From assembly GCF_016917355.1 (NCBI RefSeq), contig NZ_CP070304.1, positions 124,001 through 188,000 of the forward strand: a stretch of 64,000 nt of DNA, given 5' to 3'. Source of the stretch: Glaciimonas sp. PAMC28666 (GTDB taxonomy: Bacteria > Pseudomonadota > Gammaproteobacteria > Burkholderiales > Burkholderiaceae_D). This document shows positions 1-8,993 of the stretch, one piece after another. The notes under the pieces were generated by a model that was not told where the DNA came from, made no database searches, and saw nothing but the letters and a program-made list of their open reading frames with translations. The position numbers and the translations under genes are program-made. The number at the start of each line of letters is the position of its first letter. The first letter of the stretch is position 1.

Positions 1-253
1 GCACCACGTTGTTATGAGTCTGATCCCAATACCAACGTCGCTTCAGTTGCCATCCGTCGATGATATCGCCGACCAGATAGAGCGTCTCTGATTCCGTCGC
101 CCGTAAAAATTCCAGCAAGCGCACCGCTTGACAGCCGGTCGTACCTAAGTGCACGTCAGAAATCCAGATCGTTCGAAAGCGTATCGGTTCGCGTTTGACC
201 TCGGTCCCGGCCCCAGAAAATCCGCTGTTCAGAAAGCGCTCGTCAGGCTTCAT
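1..253 (-). CDS. UDP-2,3-diacylglucosamine diphosphatase-like metallophosphatase (5' part only)
   Basis: This gene begins at an ATG at 253 and runs off the left edge, so only the first 84 residues are visible. The translation contains SDVHLGTTGC and then LYLVGDIIDGW, the first two metal-binding blocks (DxH and GDxxD) of calcineurin-like phosphoesterases. The HLG...GC spacing and the following WQLKRRWYW are typical of the LpxH-related YbbF group that cleaves UDP-2,3-diacylglucosamine in lipid A synthesis. Its ATG overlaps the TGA of the upstream acyltransferase as ATGA, so the two are translationally coupled. Lipid-related partners fit a membrane-lipid role. A broader phosphoesterase function cannot be excluded from the N-terminus alone. 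Confidence 0.8.
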   Translation of the reverse strand, partial: MKPDERFLNSGFSGAGTEVKREPIRFRTIWISDVHLGTTGCQAVRLLEFLRATESETLYLVGDIIDGWQLKRRWYWDQTHNNVV

Positions 254-1017
254 GCCGGACCCATTTCTTTACGATAATGACGTGCATAACGACTATCGAG
301 GCGGGTTAACGGTAATAGCAGGAAAAAATCGGCAGAGTGAAAATCAGGATCCCATGCCGGTTCACCGCATACCCATGCTCCGCTACGCAAGTAGCCCTTT
401 AAAAGCGGCGGCATAATCGGCGCATATACGGTCCCTCGTGCATCGACCGAAAAAGGAGTAAGAGGCGTCACCCGATATTCTGCTGGAGAGAAGTTTTCTC
501 GCGTCAAGGCGTTATAAAGGGCGGCAGCATTGTGGCCTCCGTCGGCAAGGCTGACGCTAACGCAACCCATCAAATAGTCACAGCGTTCACGCCGCATGTA
601 CGTCGCTAATCCGGCCCACAACAGCATGATGACGCTACCGCTACGATAGTCTGGATGTATGCAAGCGCGCCCTGCTTCGGCAAGACGGCTGCGCAAATGA
701 TCGAGCCGACCAAGATCAAACTCTTTTTCGGAATAATACGATCCCATGCGACGGGAAGCATGCGGACTCATTACGCGGTAAGTGCCTACGACCAGCAAAG
801 TCTTGTTGTCACGCACAATCAGGTGATCGCAGTAGGCATCAAACTCGTCGACGTCCAGGCCAGTTGGATTGACCAGTGCGGCCAGGCTCAACCCTTCAAC
901 AAACACTTTATAGCGCAGCCGTTGCACTTCCCGTATTTCTTCCGGGGTTGTCGCCAGGCTCACCGTTAATTTAGGAGAAGCGTGGGTGGCGTCGTGCGGG
1001 AGGGTCGTTAAACGCAT
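250..1017 (-). CDS. OlsB-like GNAT N-acyltransferase (ornithine lipid type)
   Basis: This is a 255-residue protein of the acyl-homoserine-lactone-synthase/GNAT-like acyltransferase family. Family signs are the LRYKVFVE segment near residue 35, the DxYCDHLIV strand near 60, the VGTYRVMSP strand near 77, and the AGRACIHPDYRSGSVIMLLW block near 115-135, which is the acyl-donor binding region of OlsB-type enzymes. OlsB transfers a 3-hydroxyacyl group from ACP to ornithine in ornithine lipid synthesis. No olsA (lyso-ornithine acyltransferase) gene lies in the window. The downstream phosphatase overlaps by 4 nt. The substrate is assigned by family resemblance only. Confidence 0.75.
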   Translation of the reverse strand: MRLTTLPHDATHASPKLTVSLATTPEEIREVQRLRYKVFVEGLSLAALVNPTGLDVDEFDAYCDHLIVRDNKTLLVVGTYRVMSPHASRRMGSYYSEKEFDLGRLDHLRSRLAEAGRACIHPDYRSGSVIMLLWAGLATYMRRERCDYLMGCVSVSLADGGHNAAALYNALTRENFSPAEYRVTPLTPFSVDARGTVYAPIMPPLLKGYLRSGAWVCGEPAWDPDFHSADFFLLLPLTRLDSRYARHYRKEMGPA

Positions 1018-1194
1018 GCGTTGTCCTTTTGAAATTTTGACAATGCCAGCGTAACGAGCGATTACTTCAGGAAAATGACCAGTTTATGTCTGTTTGATGA
1101 CGCGACAACAGGGCGCTTAAACTCAGGGAACTCACGGACTCACGGAACAATAACCCGGTCAGTGCCATGGTTTTGCAAAAATAATCGTGTATGG

Positions 1195-2385
1195 TCAAAG
1201 CGACCCCATACCATCTCCAAACAAATCACCTTGCGCCGCCGATGGCGATTCGGTTGTTGCGTTTTTTTTCTCTAACGTGCTGACACGAACGCCAAGCAAA
1301 CGCAGCTTTTGATGGAAAGATACGCGGCGGAGACACTCTGCGGCGGCGCGCCGGATCGCCATCGCATCGTCTGTCATCGACGCAAGGGTGACATCTCGCG
1401 TCACCGCACTGAAATCCGTGAATCGTAACTTGATCCCCACCGTGCGACCTACGTAGCCCTTGCGCTGAAGGTCACCAGCCAGTCGTTCGCATAAGCGGGT
1501 GAAAATTTCTGTGAGGGTGGTGCGATCTGCCGAGGCATGGAGATCCCGTTCAAACGTGGTTTCGCGGCTAATGGACTTTGGTTCAGAATGAGTGACCACC
1601 GGGCGATCATCGATCCCATGCGCAACGTCATGCAACCATGCACCATAACTGCTTCCGAAACTTTCCTGAAGAACGCCGGTATCTGCGTGGGCTAATTCTG
1701 CGATGGTGCGAATATTTAAAAGTGCCAGTTTTTCAGCAGATTTTGGTCCAATACCATTAATCTTGCTGACTGACAGCGGCCAGATCCGATGCGCCAGATC
1801 AGCGTGCGAGAGAATGGTCAATCCATTCGGCTTTTCCAGGTCGGAACATATCTTGGCAAGGAGCTTGTTAGGTGCCACGCCGATCGAACAGGATAGGCCG
1901 GTGGCGTCGTTCACCGCTTTTTTGATGCGTGCTGCAAGGAGAGCGATCGGTTCCGTTTGCTCGCTAAGATCGATATAGATTTCATCGATCCCACGATCCT
2001 CTATAAGCGGCGCAATGCTTGCCACGGCAGTTTTGAATAACCTTGAATAGTGCCGATAAGCCTCAAAGTCAGTCGGCAACAATACGGCATCGGGGGCCAG
2101 TTTCGCGGCCTTCATGATTCCCATGGCAGAAAATATACCCAAGGCCCGCGCTTCGTAAGTAGAAGTCGTAATGACTCCGCGACCAACGTAATTGCGCAGC
2201 GTTGCATACGTCCGGCTTCCGTCTGCGTGCAGGACAGGCTGATGGTCAGAGCCGCCGCCAATGGCCACGGCTCGGCCGCGCAATTCCGGATAGCGCAATA
2301 GCTCTACCGAGGCATAGAAGGCATCCATATCAAGATGCGCAACATAGCGTGTTTTAAGCGGCGCATTAACGATAATTTCAGGCAT
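1195..2385 (-). CDS. dinB: DNA polymerase IV (Y-family, translesion)
   Basis: This is a 396-residue Y-family polymerase. The N-terminal catalytic block HLDMDAFYASVE carries the first metal-binding Asp residues. EARALGIFSAMG and the DRGIDEIYIDLS block supply the palm Asp-Glu region, and SCSIGVAPNKLLAKICSDLEKP is the fingers/palm signature. The KINGIGPKSAEKL helix-hairpin-helix sits near residue 215, and a little-finger domain follows with SISRETTFERDL. It is somewhat longer than E. coli DinB (351), partly through an insertion after the AIGGG loop near residues 45-60. It performs error-prone synthesis past lesions. It stands alone, with about 180 nt to olsB. No clear LexA box was identified just upstream. 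Confidence 0.93.
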   Translation of the reverse strand: MPEIIVNAPLKTRYVAHLDMDAFYASVELLRYPELRGRAVAIGGGSDHQPVLHADGSRTYATLRNYVGRGVITTSTYEARALGIFSAMGIMKAAKLAPDAVLLPTDFEAYRHYSRLFKTAVASIAPLIEDRGIDEIYIDLSEQTEPIALLAARIKKAVNDATGLSCSIGVAPNKLLAKICSDLEKPNGLTILSHADLAHRIWPLSVSKINGIGPKSAEKLALLNIRTIAELAHADTGVLQESFGSSYGAWLHDVAHGIDDRPVVTHSEPKSISRETTFERDLHASADRTTLTEIFTRLCERLAGDLQRKGYVGRTVGIKLRFTDFSAVTRDVTLASMTDDAMAIRRAAAECLRRVSFHQKLRLLGVRVSTLEKKNATTESPSAAQGDLFGDGMGSL

Positions 2386-2433
2386 GGTCGCAGTGGATTA
2401 CTCGCAGTTATTTCGTATCCATTTTAAATAAAG

Positions 2434-3063
2434 TTAACCCGCCAGATTACCAATAGGAGCAATCGTTTCATGCTGGTGTAACTCGCGATGCCAATTGCGC
2501 AAGCCGATAGTCGCCAGAAGAATGAACATCGCATACAAGCCTGCGGTCAGCTGTAAATCCTTATAGACGTATACGCCAACGTAGACAATATCGACCGCGA
2601 TCCATAGCCACCAATTTGCAATGTATTTGCGTGCCATCCAATACTGCGCTACCAGACTAAAACTGGTTAACGCAGAATCGAGCCAGGGGATATGTGCATC
2701 CGTGAAGCGCGCCATCACGTACCCTAACAAAACACTACCTACCGTCCCCACCATTAGACCTATGGCCCAGCCTTTTACCGATAATCGTTGCGGCATAATG
2801 TGCCGTTTATCTTCTTCCAGAAATGTTTCCGACAAGGCTTTTGCCATACTCTGATTGCGGGTCCAACTCCACCAGCCATACACCTGCATGACGAAAAAAA
2901 TCAGTTGCAATAGCAAATCGGAATAAAGTTTGGCGTCAAAGAAAATTCGCGCATAAAGCAACACAGATACGCACCCTACAGGCCAGCACCATATGTTCCG
3001 GCGCGCAGTCAACCAGACCGCCAGTGCGCTAATGATGACGGCAATTATTTCCAGACCGGACAT
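2434..3063 (-). CDS. pnuC: PnuC-family vitamin/nucleoside transporter
   Basis: This is a 209-residue inner-membrane protein with about seven hydrophobic segments and the PnuC layout. A W-x-x-W element (GWWSW) near residue 64 lines the substrate site in this family, and the C-terminal NWWLWIAVDIVYVGVY block near 150-165 is its strongest signature. PnuC proteins carry nicotinamide riboside, while close relatives (PnuT) carry thiamine. Both work by facilitated diffusion and depend on intracellular phosphorylation to trap the substrate. The gene upstream encodes an APH-fold kinase and the one before that a TonB receptor, so this is the middle step of a three-protein uptake route. The exact vitamin is not decided by the sequence. 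Confidence 0.85.
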   Translation of the reverse strand: MSGLEIIAVIISALAVWLTARRNIWCWPVGCVSVLLYARIFFDAKLYSDLLLQLIFFVMQVYGWWSWTRNQSMAKALSETFLEEDKRHIMPQRLSVKGWAIGLMVGTVGSVLLGYVMARFTDAHIPWLDSALTSFSLVAQYWMARKYIANWWLWIAVDIVYVGVYVYKDLQLTAGLYAMFILLATIGLRNWHRELHQHETIAPIGNLAG

Positions 3064-3108
3064 GTTTTTCCTTCAGAATATTCAGAGAGAATCCGTCTTC
3101 ACGGATGA

Positions 3109-4335
3109 TCAAGACGTGATAACGCGCCCCTGTATATGTGCCAATAGATGAATACCTGCCGCACTATTAAACCACTCGGCATGACCTAATAGATAAGTAT
3201 CGTAAGCTACCGCGGCGTTCTCGGCCGAGTTCTGGACGCCATAAAAGTAAGCAAGTTCCGACAAGGCAAATTCTACGTGTGCCAGCGGCAACATCGCTGC
3301 CACTGCAGCCACGTCAAACGCGGATAAGGGCGTAACGGTTTCGTAACCATCCAGCAAGGCATCCAACTGATCAAAATGCACTAATTGCGCGCCGCTAATC
3401 CCATCGGGGGCTGCATGCTCGGGCAACCTCAGCCATTCAATCGTATTCGTGACAATGGCGATCGCGAGATCATAGACCGCACAGGTTTTATCGCACAGCC
3501 CAAAATCCAGTATTGTTGCCACCTGCGCCGCCTCATCATTGGCGCGACCATGCTGAAGATACGGGCCATCGGGTGCCTGCCACAGCAGATTGGAGGCGTG
3601 CCAGTCGTTGTGGGTCCAAAGCGGCACCAATTTCTTTAAGAACGGCTGCAGTCGTTGGTGGAATGGCATCAATACACGCTGCGCGTCCTGCCGCCAATTT
3701 CGTTGCGCCACGTAGTCCGCCAGGCCGGGGCGTGCGTCGATGTAATCCTGCATCGCTGCAAGGGGATCGTCATTGCTCGCTATCGAAAATCCGGACACCA
3801 GCAAAGTCGCCTTGCGCGGTGGCGCATCATAACCGGCCGCGCCCTGATGGAACTGGGCCAGGGCACGCCCAGCAGCATACGCGTGGGTGGCTTCCTCGAA
3901 TGGCGTCCACGAAAAAGCATCTCGATAAATGTCTTTGCCTTGCCCCAATCGATGAACTTCATACGTCCAGTCGCCGTCGGCAATAGCGGTCGCTCCAGTA
4001 ATATCCGAAAGTACTTCGCTCACAGCGGGTCCGCCGGGCGGGATGTGGGACGCCAAATGGGCGATAAACCGATGTTCCTCTACCAGATCGGCGCAACTGC
4101 GGATCGCTTTTATCAGCCGTTTAACAAATAACCGCCCGGACGCGGTGTCTACGACGCACGCGCTGGAAAACGGCCGCGGGCTGAACCACACCAGGCGCTT
4201 GATCTCGCCCACTTGCGGATACCTTACCAGCAAATGTTTTATTTCGGCTAACGTCAACGGCGGCCACGCAGGTGCCACACTTTCGGCGGCCAGACCATGA
4301 CTTAACATTGACGCGCTATCGTTATCTAAGATCAT
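3109..4335 (-). CDS. APH/choline-kinase-fold phosphotransferase, probable vitamin or nucleoside kinase
   Basis: This is an aminoglycoside-phosphotransferase-fold kinase of about 408 residues from the ATG at 4335. An upstream in-frame start at 4449 would overlap the preceding receptor gene and add no domain. Motifs are a lysine strand (RLFVKRL), the catalytic loop HNDWHASNLLW and the metal-binding ILDFGLCD followed by YDLAIAI, all typical of APH/homoserine/thiamine-kinase relatives. It lies between a TonB receptor (32 nt upstream) and pnuC (45 nt downstream) on the same strand. This suggests it phosphorylates the compound imported by PnuC and so traps it (inference). Resistance to aminoglycosides is an unlikely role given this context. 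Confidence 0.78.
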   Translation of the reverse strand: MILDNDSASMLSHGLAAESVAPAWPPLTLAEIKHLLVRYPQVGEIKRLVWFSPRPFSSACVVDTASGRLFVKRLIKAIRSCADLVEEHRFIAHLASHIPPGGPAVSEVLSDITGATAIADGDWTYEVHRLGQGKDIYRDAFSWTPFEEATHAYAAGRALAQFHQGAAGYDAPPRKATLLVSGFSIASNDDPLAAMQDYIDARPGLADYVAQRNWRQDAQRVLMPFHQRLQPFLKKLVPLWTHNDWHASNLLWQAPDGPYLQHGRANDEAAQVATILDFGLCDKTCAVYDLAIAIVTNTIEWLRLPEHAAPDGISGAQLVHFDQLDALLDGYETVTPLSAFDVAAVAAMLPLAHVEFALSELAYFYGVQNSAENAAVAYDTYLLGHAEWFNSAAGIHLLAHIQGRVITS

Positions 4336-4366
4336 AAAAGCTATTATAAAATCGTTTCCAAGGCGC

Positions 4367-6655
4367 TTAAAACTCGTATTGCACTGACAAACGTGCGGTA
4401 CGTGGTGCGCCCAGATGCAAATAACCGTCGCCCAGATATTCGCCAACATCCTTCCAATATTGCTTATTAAGCAGGTTATCGATAGCGAGACGGAACACCG
4501 TCTGACGCCCCGCTAACGTGGTGCCATAACGCAAGCCTGCATTAAAAAGATTCACGGATGGTACGTCGACATCACCGGCGCGTGTCGCGGGCTTGCGCGC
4601 ACTATATTCCCATCCGCCCAGCAAATTGAGGCCCACCACGCCCGGCACCGCATAGTCGGCGTAAATGCTGCCTCGCAAGCGCGGCACATTGATGGCCTGA
4701 TGCCCATCGTATGCGGAGGTTCCGGTATTGGTGGCGATCGCTTGCGTTGCAGCAAAGCTTGCGGTCAATCGCAAGCGCTTGGTGACTTGTCCGGCCGCAC
4801 TTAGCTCAATGCCTTTATTTGTCTGCGTGCCTTCTTGTACATATTCAATATCGGCACCTTCGGGCTTCGGATATTCGTACGGCTTCGTCATCTGGAAAAT
4901 GGCCGCGCTCAATAATAGCTGATTACTGACCTCAAACTTGATGCCGGCCTCAATTTGACGCGAAACGGTTGGCGGCAAAAACGCGGACGGGTTAATGGTC
5001 GCCCAGAACGGGGCCTGACCGCCCATCGTCAGTCCTTTGCTATAACTGGTGTAAAGCGTCATCGCTGCCTGCGGCTTATACAACAACGCCAATTGCGGCA
5101 ACAACATGGTTTTATCGGTTGTGCGGGTGGTCGCACCGGTATCATCAAATGCTTGTTCACGCAGCCAAACCTGACGAGCACCCGCCTGCACTTGCCAGCG
5201 CTCGCTGAGTTGGACCCGATCCAACACAAACAGGCCTTGTTGCCGACTGTCCAGACGCCGAGTTGACGCAGAAGGCGTATCGCCCGATGGGGCAAAAACC
5301 AGCGGACTCGGGTTATTAATATTATCGCTACCGACATACTCGTTGACGCCGTCGCTCAAACTCACGGTACGGCGAAAACTGCTCACGCCCAGCGTGAGAT
5401 CATGGCGCATTCCAGCCAACGCTAATTTCCCCTGCAATACCGCCTGAACCTGATCATTGCGACGCGTATCGTTCGGAAATCGATAGTCGTAAATATCGAA
5501 ATCACCGGTTGCGCTAAAGTATTGCGGTGGCGTGCCACCTGCGCCACAACTGCTCACATAAAAGCAGCCATAAGGAAATGTCGAATTATCGTCAATAATA
5601 ACCCGACTCCGGCTAACGGCGAGTGAAGCATGCCAATCCGGGTTGACATCAATGTCCAGACGCACATTGGCGTTCAGCGAATCCATAGTGACCGGCTTGC
5701 TCCAGGGCTGGCCGCCGAGCAAGCGGGAAGGAGAAACGTTGGCTGGAACCACGGTCCCACCCAGCAATTGATAACCCGGCACAGAAAGCTGCTGACTATG
5801 CTGATCTTCAATATTGAACTGTAAGGTCGCAGACCGCGAGATAACCCAATCAGCTGCCAATGAGAGAAAATTCCGATTGCCACTCACACCATCGACGTAA
5901 GTATTGATGCCTTCGTGTGCGGCGTTAATCCGCAAGCCGAACTGTTTCTGATCGCCAAACAAGGTCCCGACGTCGGTCGCGACGTAACGCGATCCGCGTG
6001 AGTCAGTTCCCAACGTCATCGAGGCGACATTTGCCGGACGTTTGCTGACATAGTTGATCAGTCCACCGGGAGCGGCCAGGCCGCCTTGCAACCCAGCCAA
6101 TCCTTTCAATACCTCTACCCGTTCCTTGTTTTCCAAACCCACATTTTGCTCGCCGGAAAGAGTCATGCCGTCAAGCTGATAGCTGGACGCTAAATCGAGT
6201 GGAAAACCACGGATACTAAAATTTTCGTAATAGCCCAAAGGCGTGTAATCGTTATCGATCGATGCGTCATTCCGCACGACATCGCTTAACAAACGAGATT
6301 GCTGATCGTCCAGCACGCTGCGAGTAATGACCGAAATCGACGCCGGTGTATTGAGCAAATCCGCGCTGCTGAACGTGCCCACGGCTGCGGCTTTCGCCTT
6401 ATAGCTATCTTTCGGCTCCCCTTCGGCCTTGACGGTCACCAGCGGCAGTTGCTGTGCATTTGCCGTGCCAGATTCTGAAGGCAGGTTTTGACTGGAAAGT
6501 TGTTCGGCCTCAGTTGCCGCATAGCTAACGCCCGCGCCAACGGTGGTGGTTGCAGCAACCAACAGGGTGACCAACTTTTTTGCAAAAGGAAACGACGGAC
6601 AGGTCGTCTTAGCGACATGGTATTTTTTGGCTTGATTCTTTTTTATCGGTGTCAT
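4367..6655 (-). CDS. TonB-dependent outer-membrane receptor
   Basis: This TonB-dependent receptor has about 762 residues from the ATG at 6655, chosen because a signal peptide (KKLVTLLVAATTTVGAGVSYA) follows at a normal distance; an earlier ATG at 6715 is possible. The plug domain shows TPASISVITRSVLDDQ and the FSIRGFPLD and RVEVLKGLAGLQGG blocks. The 22-stranded barrel ends in SVQYEF with a terminal Phe, as expected for BamA recognition. The overall family is the siderophore-receptor group, but the downstream kinase and PnuC genes on the same strand point to a vitamin-like substrate. No Fur box and no TPP riboswitch was recognised upstream, so neither iron nor thiamine control is supported by visible sites. 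Confidence 0.88.
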   Translation of the reverse strand: MTPIKKNQAKKYHVAKTTCPSFPFAKKLVTLLVAATTTVGAGVSYAATEAEQLSSQNLPSESGTANAQQLPLVTVKAEGEPKDSYKAKAAAVGTFSSADLLNTPASISVITRSVLDDQQSRLLSDVVRNDASIDNDYTPLGYYENFSIRGFPLDLASSYQLDGMTLSGEQNVGLENKERVEVLKGLAGLQGGLAAPGGLINYVSKRPANVASMTLGTDSRGSRYVATDVGTLFGDQKQFGLRINAAHEGINTYVDGVSGNRNFLSLAADWVISRSATLQFNIEDQHSQQLSVPGYQLLGGTVVPANVSPSRLLGGQPWSKPVTMDSLNANVRLDIDVNPDWHASLAVSRSRVIIDDNSTFPYGCFYVSSCGAGGTPPQYFSATGDFDIYDYRFPNDTRRNDQVQAVLQGKLALAGMRHDLTLGVSSFRRTVSLSDGVNEYVGSDNINNPSPLVFAPSGDTPSASTRRLDSRQQGLFVLDRVQLSERWQVQAGARQVWLREQAFDDTGATTRTTDKTMLLPQLALLYKPQAAMTLYTSYSKGLTMGGQAPFWATINPSAFLPPTVSRQIEAGIKFEVSNQLLLSAAIFQMTKPYEYPKPEGADIEYVQEGTQTNKGIELSAAGQVTKRLRLTASFAATQAIATNTGTSAYDGHQAINVPRLRGSIYADYAVPGVVGLNLLGGWEYSARKPATRAGDVDVPSVNLFNAGLRYGTTLAGRQTVFRLAIDNLLNKQYWKDVGEYLGDGYLHLGAPRTARLSVQYEF

Positions 6656-7233
6656 GTACAGGGTGCGGTGATGAATACGCTTCAATGGGACTATAAAAAT
6701 AGGAAAGCAATACAATATTTCAATGAGGCGCGATCCTGCCTTGCTGGTTGGGCGCTCCGTCGAGAGGCAGAAGAATAAAGCCCAGCTTGCAGCCAGGAGT
6801 TATCATATCAATTAAACATGACTCTTCTTTATGGACTCGCCGCAAGGAAAAAACATCGCGGCAGATTATCCTTCGCCAATGCCAATTCTGGCAATAAGGG
6901 ACCGAATTGATTGCGATCCGGCGTCTTTTACAACACTTATCACTAAAAGCAATTTCTAAATTGATGCTGTATTGGGTGCGGTATAAGCGGCTTAATATTG
7001 CTTTTATCATTGCCGCCATCCGACTTTTCATCGGAGATTGAACGCAAGAATTTCGCTCAGCAACCGCAATCAACATTGAAATCCGACATATGTGAAAAAT
7101 GAACGGCTCACAAAAGGTTAATTTTACTCAACGACGCGACACAAATTGCGCTAAAGTAAGTAGTCATTAGCCGTTATTTCGTTCAAACGTTACTCAGCAG
7201 TTATTTTTATTGAGTACAAGCAAAGGTTTATTT
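6656..7233. other. Divergent intergenic region between the TonB receptor and the MSHA operon
   Basis: This 578-bp stretch separates two outward-facing transcription units and must hold both promoters. It is AT-rich near 6930-7010 and 7110-7210. I saw no Fur box, TPP riboswitch, terminator hairpin or convincing gene. A minus-strand open frame at 6720-7076 has no recognisable domain and unbiased composition, and is treated as chance. Confidence 0.5.
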
Positions 7234-8184
7234 GTGAGCTTATTCAGTAAAACTAAGAAAAATGCCGGTTGGATGGCGATCGGATTCCATGCTGATGGTA
7301 TTTACGCGGCGCATTTAAAAAGACTTCCCGCAAGAAATCCCTCTATCGAATTTTTATCTTTTTATCCCTCAGAAAAATCGGCGCTTCCTGCCACTCTTCG
7401 TAAACTTGCGCTGGAGCTCAACGTCAATCGTTATCAATGCTCCCACCTGCTTGATATTGGCGAATATCAATTGCTTTCGATTGATCCGCTCAATGTGCCA
7501 CCCGACGAGCTCAAAAAGGCTGTGCGCTGGCGCCTGAAAGAAATGCTGGATTATCACGTTGACGATGCCACCATTGACGTACTCGCCATACCGATTGACA
7601 AAAACGGGCCATTGCACAGTAATGCGTTACTTGCTGTTGTCGTCCCTAATCAACTGATTGAACAACGCCAGGCATTATTTGAGGAAGCAAAGGTCGCGGT
7701 GCGGGTCATTGATATCCCTGAAATGGCGCAACGAAACATCGCTGCATTGTTAGAGCCTGAAGGGCATGCCGTCGCACTGCTGTCGTTTACTACGGAGGGT
7801 GGTCTGATCACTATTACCTTCGCGGGCGAACTCTATCTGTCACGCCGCATGGACACCACCGTTACGCAGTTACAAGAAGCGGATGCGGCTCACATTACGG
7901 TGATTCACGAACGAATTACTCTCGATCTTCAGCGCTCACTGGACCATTTTGATCGCCAGTATCACGCGCTGTCATTGAAAAAATTAATTTTGGCGCCGAT
8001 GGGTGCGGAAGGTGCTGCGTTACAAGCGTACCTTTCCGACAATTTGTACATTCCGATTGAAACCTTGAATCTAGAAACGATACTGGATTTTTCCAAGGTT
8101 CCGGAACTCGCCGAAATTGCGCAACAACAACGTTTTTTCATCACACTGGGTGCAGCGTTACGCGTTGATGAAAAAACGTTATGA
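7234..8184 (+). CDS. mshI: MSHA biogenesis protein MshI (PilM-like)
   Basis: This is the first gene of the pilus operon, about 316 residues. I place the start at the GTG at 7234 because AAAGG at 7222-7226 sits 7 nt before it and the product then begins MSLFSKTKK...GWMAIGF, the usual MshI opening. A TTG at 7210 lacks a Shine-Dalgarno. The protein is a PilM/actin-like ATPase-fold component (HADGIYAAHL, then LLDIGEYQLLSIDP and a C-terminal LGAALRVDE), cytoplasmic and expected to contact the PilN-like protein at the inner membrane. Its stop overlaps the next ATG as ATGA. The family is well conserved, but ATP binding is not certain from the visible motifs. Confidence 0.85.
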   Translation: MSLFSKTKKNAGWMAIGFHADGIYAAHLKRLPARNPSIEFLSFYPSEKSALPATLRKLALELNVNRYQCSHLLDIGEYQLLSIDPLNVPPDELKKAVRWRLKEMLDYHVDDATIDVLAIPIDKNGPLHSNALLAVVVPNQLIEQRQALFEEAKVAVRVIDIPEMAQRNIAALLEPEGHAVALLSFTTEGGLITITFAGELYLSRRMDTTVTQLQEADAAHITVIHERITLDLQRSLDHFDRQYHALSLKKLILAPMGAEGAALQAYLSDNLYIPIETLNLETILDFSKVPELAEIAQQQRFFITLGAALRVDEKTL

Positions 8185-8993
8185 GTCAGCAGATCAATCT
8201 TTTCAATCCTATTTTTTTAAAACAAAAAAAATACTTTTCGGCAATCGCGATGGCGAAGGCCCTTGGTCTGATACTCCTTGGTGCCGGTTGTATTTTCGCT
8301 TATTCCGGATATCGATTTTCCAGCGTGCAGCAAGACGAGACCAACACCTCGGCCCAACTCATTGCGGTTGAGGCCGAGCTAAGCAAAGTCGATGCAGCGT
8401 TTGCCCCGCATGCCAAAAATCAGGCGCTGGCAGATAACGTCGTGAAAACCGAGCTGGAGGTCAAATCACTACAAGATGTATTTGATACGTTAAAAAAAGG
8501 CGATATCGGTAATACCGAAGGATATTCGTCCTATATGATCGCATTTTCGCGTCAAATTGTTGACGGCTTATGGTTGACCGGCTTCACTATCATCGGCGCC
8601 GGCAATGAGATGGATTTACGCGGACGTGCATTACGTCCAGAGTTGGTTCCCTCCTACATTAGCCGCCTTAAAAATGAGACGATCATGCAGGGGAAAACTT
8701 TCTCCACGCTAGAAATGCACTTGCCGCAAGCGGCGGCAGCTAGTAGCGAGCACCAGACAGACGCGCCTGTCTTGGCACCCTACGTCGAGTTTGAGCTTCG
8801 ATCATCGGGTATAGAGAATGAAAAGACGCCATCTGCCGCGCCAACCATGCGGACGCCACAAGCGTTGCCATCATTGCCGCCATTAGCCAAGCCCCCGGCA
8901 GCCACCACTTTGGGCACCCCTTCGTCGTCCAACTCCGAGACGGCAAGACCGTTGCGACAAGCGGCAACATTGGATGGAGCAAAACGGCAATGA
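8181..8993 (+). CDS. PilN-like inner-membrane MSHA assembly protein
   Basis: This is a 270-residue protein with a short cytoplasmic N-terminus (MSQQINLFNPIF, matching the PilN INLL/F motif that binds PilM), one transmembrane segment at about residues 24-43, a coiled-coil-prone periplasmic stretch to about 110, and then a PilN-type ferredoxin-like domain. The last 60 residues are Pro/Ala/Ser-rich and of low complexity. It overlaps mshI by 4 nt and the next gene by 4 nt, so the three are coupled. It occupies the position between MshI and MshJ in the alignment subcomplex of the pilus. In other MSHA loci this protein has no settled name, so no symbol is given. Confidence 0.82.
   Translation: MSQQINLFNPIFLKQKKYFSAIAMAKALGLILLGAGCIFAYSGYRFSSVQQDETNTSAQLIAVEAELSKVDAAFAPHAKNQALADNVVKTELEVKSLQDVFDTLKKGDIGNTEGYSSYMIAFSRQIVDGLWLTGFTIIGAGNEMDLRGRALRPELVPSYISRLKNETIMQGKTFSTLEMHLPQAAAASSEHQTDAPVLAPYVEFELRSSGIENEKTPSAAPTMRTPQALPSLPPLAKPPAATTLGTPSSSNSETARPLRQAATLDGAKRQ

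Noticed and set aside
6720-7076. 118-codon open frame on the minus strand between the TonB receptor and mshI
   Set aside because: No domain, many Cys/Arg residues without pattern, no ribosome binding site, and it fills a region that must hold two divergent promoters.
6716-7100. TPP riboswitch or Fur box upstream of the TonB receptor
   Set aside because: The conserved TPP core and the Fur 19-mer pattern were looked for on the minus strand and not found.
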